6,331 nucleotides of DNA from Actinomycetes bacterium (GTDB lineage Bacteria; Actinomycetota; Acidimicrobiia; Acidimicrobiales; Palsa-688), in assembly GCA_021808665.1 (NCBI GenBank), contig JAKBBA010000174.1, positions 1 to 6,331 of the forward strand, written 5' to 3'. A model generated the notes under the pieces. The model did not search any database, was not told the DNA's origin, and saw only the letters and a program-made list of their open reading frames with translations. Both the position numbers and the translations under genes were made by a program. This document shows, in pieces, positions 1 through 4,661 of the stretch; position 1 is the stretch's first letter, and the number at the start of each line of letters is the position of its first letter.

Positions 1-95
1 TCGGCCCGCTCGAGAAGTACTCCGAGTCCTCGGATGTCGCCTGCCCGCCGGTAGACGGTACCCAGGTTGAAGATCACGCCCAGCTCGGCGTCTAG
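1..95 (-). CDS. Possible TPR-repeat protein, partial at left edge
   Basis: Read on the minus strand, this stretch is open to the window edge and translates to a peptide containing NLGTVYRRAGDIRGLGVLLE. That follows the tetratricopeptide consensus well: N-L-G-x-x-Y-x-x-x-G-D, then a second helix ending in L-E-R-A. TPR units are helical hairpins used for protein-protein contact, common in actinobacterial regulators. The frame stays open upstream to about base 269, but beyond about base 96 it runs through direct repeats and no longer looks like TPR. The recognisable coding part therefore probably ends near 95, either cut by an insertion or recombination event or fused to repeat DNA. Only about one TPR unit is visible, so parent gene and function cannot be named. 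Confidence 0.35.
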
Positions 96-128
96 ATGAC
101 CGACTGAACGAAACAAATAGGTTGAGGA

Positions 129-199
129 TGACTTGGCGAGGCTGGCCCTGATTGGCGAAGCCGGCGCTGATAGGTGAAGTCCGCGAATGATAGGCGAGT
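129..199. repeat. Four degenerate direct repeats with about 20-base period
   Basis: Four related 12-base units begin at 129 (TGACTTGGCGAG), 149 (TGATTGGCGAAG), 168 (TGATAGGTGAAG) and 188 (TGATAGGCGAGT). The spacing is 20, 19 and 20 bases, close to two helical turns, so equivalent bases would face the same side of the DNA. Such arrays occur as iterons, as arrayed operator sites, and as the multiple internal repeats found near the ends of IS21-family insertion sequences. The last reading is favoured because a strong Shine-Dalgarno and ATG with no matching gene follow. No replication gene is present to support an iteron origin. The array is seen directly; its role is inferred. Confidence 0.55.
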
Positions 200-254
200 G
201 TTGCGCCGTGAGCCGCGAGGACTTAGGATGACACCAAGGGCCAGAGGTCATACC

Positions 255-270
255 AGGGAGGAAGATCATG
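255..270 (+). promoter_or_regulatory. Strong but orphan ribosome binding site and ATG
   Basis: AGGGAGGAAG (255-264) sits six bases (measured from GGAGG) before ATG 268-270, the best translation start signal in the first kilobase. The frame it opens is only 40 codons, ends with TGA at 388-390, has no recognisable content after Met-Arg-Ser, and runs out of frame over the start of the toxin gene. It may be the leftover start of a gene whose body was lost, for instance a transposase belonging to the repeats at 129-199. Alternatively it is an overlapping leader ORF that lowers toxin translation. Confidence 0.4.
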
Positions 271-297
271 CGGTCTACCTCGCAGGAAGGTCCTGAT

Positions 298-313
298 ATA
301 GCATGGACGCTAT
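298..313. promoter_or_regulatory. Short palindrome at the toxin start, possible operator or leaderless promoter
   Basis: ATAGC (298-302) and GCTAT (309-313) form a perfect inverted repeat around six bases that include the first possible toxin ATG (303). TAGCAT at 299-304 fits a -10 hexamer (TANNNT). A transcript starting about seven bases later would begin at or near the second ATG (312), giving a leaderless message of a kind common in actinobacteria. No convincing -35 is visible. Autoregulation by the antitoxin at a palindrome is usual for type II systems, but this site is short and the assignment is inference. Confidence 0.3.
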
Positions 314-656
314 GTGGGGTGAGGTTGAGGTCGAACCGGAGGTTCGCGACTGGTTCCTCGCCCTCGACGAGGCCGACGCGGCCAGGGTGAGGTTCCACGT
401 CGACCGCCTCGCCGAGCTTGGACCGCTTTTGGACGAGCCATATACCCGGCAGTTGGACGGCAAGCTGCGAGAGTTGCGCTTCTTTCTAGCCGGGAGGCCG
501 ACTCGGATCACCTATTGGATCGCTCCTGAGCGGCGGATCATCTTGTTGACCGTGATAGTGAAGACCCAACGTCAGGAGCCCCGTGAGGTCAAGCGGGCGG
601 GACAAGCTATGAAACGATGCGAAGCCGAAGAGCACTCGACCATCGAGGAGGAATGA
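303..656 (+). CDS. RelE/HigB-type toxin of a type II toxin-antitoxin pair
   Basis: A 117-residue basic protein resembling the phage Gp49-like/HigB branch of the RelE-ParE superfamily, whose characterised members are mostly ribosome-dependent mRNA interferases. Family hallmarks are in the expected order: an N-terminal strand (WGEVEVEPEV, residues 5-14), a helix (about 20-39), then YTRQLDGKLRELRF (48-60), RITYWIAPERRIILLTV (68-84) and the C-terminal basic KTQRQEPREVKRA (87-99). Full length for the family. The start is uncertain: ATG 303 has AGGAAGG 12 bases upstream, but related proteins usually begin at the Met/Val-Trp-Gly-Glu block, which here is ATG 312. The antitoxin starts only a few bases after the stop, the toxin-first order typical of HigBA pairs. 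The catalytic mechanism and targets cannot be read from sequence. Confidence 0.85.
   Translation: MDAMWGEVEVEPEVRDWFLALDEADAARVRFHVDRLAELGPLLDEPYTRQLDGKLRELRFFLAGRPTRITYWIAPERRIILLTVIVKTQRQEPREVKRAGQAMKRCEAEEHSTIEEE
645..651 (+). promoter_or_regulatory. Ribosome binding site that selects the antitoxin start
   Basis: GAGGAGG lies inside the last toxin codons. Three in-frame ATGs follow at 653, 659 and 662. From GGAGG (647-651) the gaps are 1, 7 and 10 bases, so 653 is too close and 659 or 662 is favoured, although 653 would give an ATGA overlap with the toxin stop. Placing the site within the toxin couples antitoxin translation to toxin translation. Confidence 0.6.
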
Positions 657-658
657 CG

Positions 659-1015
659 ATGATGGCAAAGCGAACAAGTTGGGACGACCTCAAAGCGCAG
701 CAGCCGTTGACAGGCAAAGGGCGCGTCGCCTATGACGACGAGGCTCGGATCGCCGCGTTCCGTGCCATGGTGTTCCGGCTGCGCACCGAGGCGGGCCTCA
801 CCCAGGCCGAGCTGGCTGAGCGGATGGGCACAACCCAGTCGGCGATCGCCCGCATGGAAGGCGGAGGCACTCGCCCGACCTTGGAGACGCTCGAGAGGCT
901 CGCTGCTGCTGTCGAGAGCGAGCTGGTGGTAGGCGTGGGCGAGAACCTGTCGGGCAACCGCAGTATCGCCAAGCTAGTGCGCGACGGCCATGCCGTCATC
1001 CGCCGGGCCAGCTGA
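659..1015 (+). CDS. Xre-family helix-turn-helix antitoxin (HigA-like)
   Basis: A 118-residue protein with one Cro/C1-type HTH domain at about residues 38-88: LRTEAGLTQAELAERMG followed by the recognition helix TTQSAIARMEGG and the closing helices PTLETLERLAAAV. The N-terminal 30 residues (SWDDLKAQQPLTGKGRVAYD) resemble the toxin-wrapping extension of HigA-type antitoxins. The C-terminal tail (GENLSGNRSIAKLVRDGHAVIRR) is a further conserved-looking region. In this family the antitoxin neutralises the toxin by direct binding and represses the shared promoter. Position immediately after the RelE-like toxin supports the pairing. An in-frame upstream start at 617 lies inside the toxin gene and lacks a ribosome binding site, so it was not used. 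The gene looks intact. Confidence 0.85.
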   Translation: MMAKRTSWDDLKAQQPLTGKGRVAYDDEARIAAFRAMVFRLRTEAGLTQAELAERMGTTQSAIARMEGGGTRPTLETLERLAAAVESELVVGVGENLSGNRSIAKLVRDGHAVIRRAS

Positions 1016-1032
1016 CAGTCACAGATTTGCCC

Positions 1033-1224
1033 TCATCGACCTCGGGACCGGTTGAGCCCGACCTCTGCAGCACGTGGCGCGGCGGTGTCGGCGCTGTTGC
1101 GCGCCTCATGGGCGTACCGCTTCACCTTGGCGAGGGTCCGGCCAAAGGTGTGGACCGGGAGTCCTTCGACGTCGGCCATCCATTGGCCTGATCGAGGGTC
1201 AAGCTCCAACGTCCGATAAAACAT
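1033..1224 (-). CDS. HicB-like antitoxin fragment
   Basis: A 63-residue reading frame beginning MFYRTLELDPRSGQWMADVE, then GLPVHTFGRTLAKVKRYAHEA. The pattern of a strand, E-L-D-x-x-S-G-x-W-x-A-x-V, a short turn with L-P-x-H-T-x-G-R-T-L, and then a helix is the HicB-type N-terminal domain, the usual partner of HicA toxins. After about residue 42 the similarity stops. The tail (RNSADTAAPRAAEVGLNRSRGR) looks random and no DNA-binding C-terminal domain is present, so the gene is probably truncated or frameshifted. The frame is open upstream to 1257, but ATG 1224 fits the domain start and lies two bases after the stop of the HicA-like remnant (TGA-GA-ATG), the normal hicAB order. Activity is doubtful. 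Confidence 0.5.
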   Translation of the reverse strand: MFYRTLELDPRSGQWMADVEGLPVHTFGRTLAKVKRYAHEARNSADTAAPRAAEVGLNRSRGR

Positions 1225-1226
1225 TC

Positions 1227-1349
1227 TCACTTGCGTATCCACCCTTTCCCTAAGCAACGCTCGAGGTCGCGTTCGACTTTGCGGAGTGTTCCCGCCGGAA
1301 TATCGCCAGCATGCACTGCTGTCGAGACTACGCGTTCGCTGTAGAAAAA
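1227..1349 (-). pseudogene. 3' remnant of a HicA-like toxin gene
   Basis: In the frame that stops with TGA at 1229-1227, the last 40 or so codons read FFYSERVVSTAVHAGDIPAG, then TLRKVERDLERCLGKGWIRK. This matches the C-terminal half of HicA/YcfA-type toxins: a V-V-x-x-x-V-H strand, the G-x-I-P-x-G-T-L-R turn, and a final helix. HicA toxins are small double-stranded-RNA-binding-fold mRNA interferases. The N-terminal half, including the G-S-H segment with the catalytic histidine, is not recognisable upstream in any minus-strand frame, so the toxin is very probably dead. It directly precedes the HicB-like frame on the same strand. The 5' limit given here is where similarity fades, not a true start. 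Confidence 0.45.
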
Positions 1350-1478
1350 TTGCGCGGGTGGCGGTCGCTGCTCGCTGCTCGCCAGCGGAGGAGGGCCGCC
1401 CTCCATGAGCCGGGATCGATGTCTACCCGCCCAATGAAGGGTTCTGTCCGAATGGTTCTGTCGGTACCGTCGATGGAT
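1350..1478. other. Gene-free spacer between HicAB remnant and MazF
   Basis: No frame in this spacer gives a recognisable protein. Short reading frames crossing it on both strands have no family-like pattern. It may be decayed 5' sequence of the HicA-like gene. Its one clear structure is the small dyad at 1390-1404. Confidence 0.5.
1390..1404. terminator. GC-rich dyad downstream of mazF, weak terminator candidate
   Basis: GGAGGGC (1390-1396), one base, and GCCCTCC (1398-1404) form a perfect inverted repeat 75 bases past the mazF stop in its direction of transcription. There is no T-run after it on either strand, so it is not a canonical intrinsic terminator. The one-base loop also makes an RNA hairpin strained. 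It may instead be a protein binding site or chance. Confidence 0.2.
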
Positions 1479-1790
1479 CTAGCAGCCGGTAGCGACGGAG
1501 AGAACCCGGCAGACATCGTGGAGGCGTTCAGGGCCGAGCCGACAGATGCGCTCTACCATCCAGGACTTCGGTATAGAGGCCACGTTGTCCAAACTGAGTG
1601 CGCAGGACTCAGGCATCCCATCCGTTTCATCGAGAAGGACCTCGGTGGGAATTCCCCGTATGCGGCGGGTAGCCGGGACTGCGATCACGGTTGTTAGCAC
1701 AGAGATAGTCGCCTGGCGGGTGATGACAAGATAGGGACGTCGCTTGTCGTTTGGTGACTCGGCCCACCACACCTCTCCACGGTTTACCAC
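1479..1790 (-). CDS. mazF: MazF/PemK-family toxin (mRNA interferase)
   Basis: A 103-residue protein of normal length for actinobacterial MazF toxins, which cut RNA at short specific sequences. The opening NRGEVWWAE (3-11) is the family's first strand. RRPYLVITR (17-25) carries the conserved Arg-Pro, and R18 is the likely catalytic arginine. VLTTVIAVPATRRIRGIPTEV (31-51) carries the conserved threonine (T41). CALSLDNVASIPKSWMVERI (63-82) and GPERLHDVCRVL close the fold. The residue assignments are by analogy with characterised MazF proteins. The start is GTG 1790, whose codons overlap the last codons of the antitoxin by 7 bases (GTGGTAA), so the two are translationally coupled. The gene appears intact. 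Confidence 0.88.
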   Translation of the reverse strand: MVNRGEVWWAESPNDKRRPYLVITRQATISVLTTVIAVPATRRIRGIPTEVLLDETDGMPESCALSLDNVASIPKSWMVERICRLGPERLHDVCRVLSVATGC

Positions 1791-1960
1791 GGTTCGGCCT
1801 CGATGCTCGCTGCCGCCAAGGCGATCAAATCCAACGCAGGATCCTCTGCGGGATCACGTTCATAGCCTGCCACGATCGCCTCGTCTATTGCGGTGTCGGC
1901 GTCGGCGGCAAGGTAAGCCTCGATGGCACCGCGTATCAGCGCCAACCGTGATGGTACCAT
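1784..1960 (-). CDS. Short MazE-type antitoxin paired with MazF
   Basis: A 58-residue acidic protein immediately upstream of and overlapping mazF. It reads MVPSRLALIRGAIEAYLA, then a linker and IDEAIVAGYERDP, and ends ALAAASIEAEPW. The first part looks like the second helix of a ribbon-helix-helix domain (S-R-x-A-L-I-R-x-A-I-E-A-Y-L). The acidic tail ending in E-P-W is characteristic of antitoxins that wrap MazF. The DNA-binding beta strand expected before this helix is missing: there is no in-frame start upstream, and a TAG stop lies nine codons before the ATG. Either the 5' end has been lost or this is a minimal antitoxin that neutralises MazF without binding DNA well. No good ribosome binding site is visible before ATG 1960. 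Confidence 0.7.
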   Translation of the reverse strand: MVPSRLALIRGAIEAYLAADADTAIDEAIVAGYERDPAEDPALDLIALAAASIEAEPW

Positions 1961-2032
1961 ATGGCTAAAGTTGCGGCGTGCGGGTTCCTATGATCGTACG
2001 GTGGTCGTGAGCGTGCGTTGGACCGGACTCAC

Positions 2033-2854
2033 ATGACGACTGCGTTCGTGCTCGGGGGAGGAGGCCTGCTCGGCGCAGCCGAAGTGGGCATGCTCCAGGC
2101 GTTACTCGAGCGGGGGATCCGGCCGGATCTCGTCGTCGGCTGCAGCATCGGCGCGCTCAATGGAGTTGTCATCGCCGCTGACCCGACTGTCTCAGCGGTC
2201 GAACGTTTAGGCGAAACATGGCAGGAACTTCAGGCCAGAGACGTCTTTTCCGGCTCCGTCGTGAGACAAATCTCCAACGTGGTCAGCCACGGCACCTACC
2301 TTCACAGCAACGAGGCGCTGCGCCGCCTCATCGACCAAGCGGCACCGGACGCCCGGATAGAGGACCTCGCAGTCCACTTCGAGTGCGTCGCAGCTTCAAT
2401 CGAAAATGCCCGGGCTCACTGGTTCAAAGACGGGCCTGTCGTAGACGCAGTGCTGGCGTCGTGCGCGGTGCCTGGACTGCTCCCCCCGGTCCGAGTCGGA
2501 GACGAGCACTTCATGGATGGCGGTCTCGTCAGATCGGTCCCTGTCGGCCGGGCGCTTGACCTTGGCGCCACCCGGGTGTTCGTGCTGCACGTCGGGCGTA
2601 TCGAACGGCCTCTAGTGGCGCCACGCCGGCCCTGGGAGGTGGCCGTCGTAGCCTTCGAGATCGCCCGGCGCCACCAGTTCTCTGAGGATCTCTCCAGGGT
2701 CCCGGCAGGCGTGGAAGTCCACATCCTTCCGACGGGCAGGGAAGCGGCCGGGACACTGTCGACGCGATATGGCAATATCCGTGACATATCTGCGCGGATT
2801 GCTTCGGCGCGACAAGCTACTGCCGCCTACCTGCGCAGCGTCGTGGACCCATGA
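2033..2854 (+). CDS. Patatin-like phospholipase / lipid acyl hydrolase
   Basis: A 273-residue single-domain patatin, the usual size for short bacterial members (RssA/YlbK-like). All catalytic elements are present: the glycine-rich oxyanion loop GGGGLLGAAEVG (8-19), the nucleophile elbow G-C-S-I-G with Ser38, and the D-G-G triplet (MDGGL) with Asp162 completing the Ser-Asp dyad. No signal peptide or membrane segment is seen, so it should be cytosolic or membrane-peripheral. The family hydrolyses ester-linked acyl chains of phospholipids or other lipids; the substrate here is unknown. ATG 2033 starts the first strand directly (TTAFVLGG). A TTG at 2018 in the same frame would add five residues and is less likely. 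The stop overlaps the next gene's start (ATGA), so they form an operon. It is divergent from the mazE-mazF unit. Confidence 0.9.
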   Translation: MTTAFVLGGGGLLGAAEVGMLQALLERGIRPDLVVGCSIGALNGVVIAADPTVSAVERLGETWQELQARDVFSGSVVRQISNVVSHGTYLHSNEALRRLIDQAAPDARIEDLAVHFECVAASIENARAHWFKDGPVVDAVLASCAVPGLLPPVRVGDEHFMDGGLVRSVPVGRALDLGATRVFVLHVGRIERPLVAPRRPWEVAVVAFEIARRHQFSEDLSRVPAGVEVHILPTGREAAGTLSTRYGNIRDISARIASARQATAAYLRSVVDP

Positions 2855-3867
2855 CGTCGCTTCCCCGCCCTCTCCGCCGGGCTCTGCTTCCCGCTGTCGC
2901 GGTCGTCGAGGTGGTCTTAGCCGTGTGCTTCGCTGCACTCAGCGTAACCGGGCTGGTTGTGGCCCCATTCGACCGGCACCGTCGAATTCTGCGAGTCGGG
3001 GCATTCGCGTTCAGCTACCTAGCCGTCGAGCTGACCAGCCTGGCCGGCCTGCTTGCGTTGTGGACAGTCAAGAGATTTCACTCTGACGCCTGGTGGAAGG
3101 AGGTCAACACGCGTCTGCTCGGTTGGGCGCTCGGCGCAGTGATTGCAGCAGCCCGGCGCTGGTGTGGCTTCACGGTGACAATCGAGGATCGCCCCCATGC
3201 GACCCCACTCGACGACGACCGCCCCGTCCTGGTCTTGGCGCGTCACGGCGGTCCGGGTGATTCCTTCGTCTTGGTGTGGCTGCTCATCAATCGCTACAAC
3301 CGTTGTCCGCGGGTGGTGCTGAAGGAGGTGTTGCGCTGGGAGCCTCTCATCGACGTGGCGCTCAGTCGGCTCGGCGCTTGCTTCCTGCCGAAGCAACCGC
3401 CGCCCGGCGAGGATCTGGCCGTCCGGTTATCTACTCTCGCCGCCGGCATGGACGGCCGTGATGCCCTGCTGATCTTCCCCGAAGGTGGAAACTGGACTCC
3501 TCGACGTCGTATCCGAGCGATAGCGCACCTGCGCGCCGAGCGACGGCATCGAGCCGCGGCCGCTGCTGTGCTCATGGTGCACGTCCTGCCCCCACGGCCC
3601 GCGGGGGTGCTGGCTTGCATCGACGCCCGGCCGGAGTTGGCGATTGTGGTCGTGGCCCATACGGGCTTGGATGAGCTTGTGACACCGGCTCTTGTGTGGA
3701 GGGCGATTCCGTTCGGCCGTCCGATGACGGTGCGGTGGTGGCCGGTAGCGGGCCCACCGCCAGACGACGAGGCCCGGATGCGTTGGCTGACTACAGAATG
3801 GTCGATCGTCGACGAGTGGATCGACTCCCGGCAGTCGCCGACTACGTCAGGCGGTCCTGCCGGTTGA
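2851..3867 (+). CDS. PlsC-like lysophospholipid/glycerolipid acyltransferase with membrane anchor
   Basis: A 338-residue protein of the PlsC/LPLAT superfamily. Two N-terminal hydrophobic segments (about 12-38 and 46-72) would anchor it in the membrane. The acyltransferase domain follows: the catalytic H-x4-D motif is HGGPGD (H132, D137), LPKQ (179-182) is the second motif region, FPEGGNW (209-215) replaces the usual F-P-E-G-T/S-R, and VLPPRPAG (245-252) corresponds to the fourth motif. The family transfers acyl chains from acyl-CoA or acyl-ACP to a lysolipid or similar acceptor. The unusual FPEGGNW and the length suggest a non-canonical acceptor rather than housekeeping phosphatidate synthesis. 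The ATG overlaps the patatin stop by four bases, pointing to coupled synthesis of an acyl-removing and an acyl-adding enzyme. The 3' end overlaps the convergent gene by 26 bases. Confidence 0.88.
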   Translation: MTSLPRPLRRALLPAVAVVEVVLAVCFAALSVTGLVVAPFDRHRRILRVGAFAFSYLAVELTSLAGLLALWTVKRFHSDAWWKEVNTRLLGWALGAVIAAARRWCGFTVTIEDRPHATPLDDDRPVLVLARHGGPGDSFVLVWLLINRYNRCPRVVLKEVLRWEPLIDVALSRLGACFLPKQPPPGEDLAVRLSTLAAGMDGRDALLIFPEGGNWTPRRRIRAIAHLRAERRHRAAAAAVLMVHVLPPRPAGVLACIDARPELAIVVVAHTGLDELVTPALVWRAIPFGRPMTVRWWPVAGPPPDDEARMRWLTTEWSIVDEWIDSRQSPTTSGGPAG

Positions 3868-4285
3868 TCTCCGTGAGGGTCTCGATGTGCTCGTCGGGCG
3901 CCTCCTCGAAGGCGATCAGCTGGTTGTCGGCCTGGGGAATTGAGCGGAGGATCTCGTCGAGCTTGCGCTGGATCACTGTCTGGTCGCGACTTTGCATGTG
4001 CTGGATGGCGAAGAGCATCACCACCGTCACGATCGACGTGACCGACTGCAGGATGACGGGCCAGTAGGAGGGAAACCCCGACGCCACCCCCCACGCAACC
4101 CAGCCGAGCGCCAGGCCGAACACGGTCGCACCGGCCCATGCGTGCGACCCCATGACGCCGAGGCGGTGCAGCTGGCGACTACTCCATCTCTTGTGAGGGC
4201 TGGCGGACGACGTCTTGCTTCCTTGAGCACTCGGCGCTTGGCCGCGCCGGCGGAAGCGAACGAAACTGTCTGGCGATGAACCCAT
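3842..4285 (-). CDS. Low-affinity iron permease family small membrane protein
   Basis: A 147-residue protein with two membrane segments (about 49-69 and 76-96), a very basic serine-rich N-terminus (1-45), and the diagnostic block after the second helix: AIQHMQSRDQTVIQRKLDEI (about 93-112), then LIAFEEAPDEHIETL. This I-Q-x-x-Q-x-R-x-x-x-x-I-Q-x-K-L-D-E pattern is the hallmark of the bacterial family named after the yeast low-affinity iron transporter Fet4. Bacterial members are much shorter than Fet4, and iron transport by them is not established. ATG 4285 was chosen because coding character fades upstream, though the frame is open to 4408. A later start at 4153 would leave just the membrane part. 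No clear ribosome binding site is visible. It is convergent with the acyltransferase gene. Confidence 0.75.
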   Translation of the reverse strand: MGSSPDSFVRFRRRGQAPSAQGSKTSSASPHKRWSSRQLHRLGVMGSHAWAGATVFGLALGWVAWGVASGFPSYWPVILQSVTSIVTVVMLFAIQHMQSRDQTVIQRKLDEILRSIPQADNQLIAFEEAPDEHIETLTEINRQDRLT

Positions 4286-4421
4286 CACAAAACGGTACGG
4301 CCCACACGGATTACACCTCACGGGAAATGTGAAGCAGCCGTCGGAGGGGCGGACGTGTGTGGGCGCGTGGCGCGACGTCTGTCCCCACCAACCTTCTTGT
4401 TGGCACATCCAGCTCAGCCAG

Positions 4422-4445
4422 CCGGTCTGAGCACGCTCCGACCGG
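4422..4445. promoter_or_regulatory. 24-base dyad, possible operator
   Basis: CCGGTCTGAGC (4422-4432) and GCTCCGACCGG (4435-4445) are inverted repeats with one mismatch in 11, separated by two bases. GCTCAG at 4412-4417 can alternatively pair with CTGAGC at 4427-4432. Symmetry with a two-base centre suits a dimeric regulator better than an RNA hairpin. It lies 137 bases upstream of the permease-like ATG, so it could act on that gene, but that is inference. Confidence 0.35.
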
Positions 4446-4482
4446 AATTACTGTCGCTCGGGTTTCCGTTGTGCGCTTCGAG

Positions 4483-4661
4483 CCGTCAAATTTGGTCAGG
4501 ATCTTCGCGGACTGGACACAGCCTGACCATTTGAAGCGTTTTTTCGCACTTTTTGGTACACGATCTTTGGTCCCGAAAAGTCTTGTACCAGCCCTCGCTC
4601 ATGAAACGCGCTTTTTGGTACAAAACTTTTCCAAGTTCAAGATCCTGACCAAATTTGACGG
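4483..4661. repeat. 179-base nested palindromic element with perfect 23-base inverted ends (MITE-like)
   Basis: The ends, 4483-4505 and 4639-4661, are perfect inverted copies over 23 bases; their shared core is TCAAATTTGGTCAGG on the left and CCTGACCAAATTTGA on the right. A third, slightly shortened copy (CCTGACCATTTGA) lies at 4522-4534. Inside are exact 12-base direct repeats CTTTTTGGTACA (4549-4560 and 4611-4622), and a 16-base inverted pair, GAAAAGTCTTGTACCA (4575-4590) with TGGTACAAAACTTTTC (4616-4631), matching at 15 of 16. The stretch is clearly richer in A and T than its surroundings. Short non-coding DNA with long terminal inverted repeats fits a miniature inverted-repeat transposable element or a REP-like structured repeat. 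No clear target-site duplication flanks it and no transposase is present. Confidence 0.7.
4486..4544 (+). terminator. Terminator-like hairpin with T-run inside the palindromic element
   Basis: TCAAATTTGGTCAGG (4486-4500) can pair with CCTGACCATTTGA (4522-4534), giving a 13-base-pair stem with a two-base bulge. Four bases later come six T residues (4539-4544). That is the layout of an intrinsic terminator on the plus strand, although the T-run is slightly distant and the loop is 21 bases. No plus-strand gene lies immediately upstream, so if it works it would stop stray read-through towards the oxidoreductase gene's 3' end. Confidence 0.35.

Noticed and set aside
129..199. CRISPR array
   Set aside because: There are only four degenerate 12-base units with spacers of 7-8 bases and no cas genes. 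Repeat and spacer lengths do not fit.
129..199. Iteron-type replication origin
   Set aside because: The spacing is suitable, but no Rep gene, DnaA boxes or AT-rich unwinding region is seen nearby. Kept only as a minor alternative.
1042..1061. Terminator hairpin after the Xre antitoxin (TCGGG and CCCGA, 10-base loop)
   Set aside because: The stem is only five pairs, with no T-run, and it lies within the HicB-like fragment. Such short matches are frequent by chance in this base composition.
2416..2787. Minus-strand frame of 123 codons inside the patatin gene
   Set aside because: It is antisense to a gene with all catalytic motifs intact and has Ser/Arg/Pro-rich low-information content.
3294..4139. 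Long minus-strand reading frame of 281 codons
   Set aside because: It lies antisense to the well-supported acyltransferase gene and overlaps the permease-like gene in another frame. Its translation is Arg/Pro/Ser-rich with no family pattern, as expected for a shadow frame in GC-rich DNA.
4286..4345. Promoter of the permease-like gene (TTCACA with TGTAAT on the minus strand)
   Set aside because: The two boxes are only 12 bases apart, too close for a sigma-70-type promoter.
4388..4403. Small hairpin CCAAC-N6-GTTGG
   Set aside because: A five-pair stem without a T-run or supporting context.
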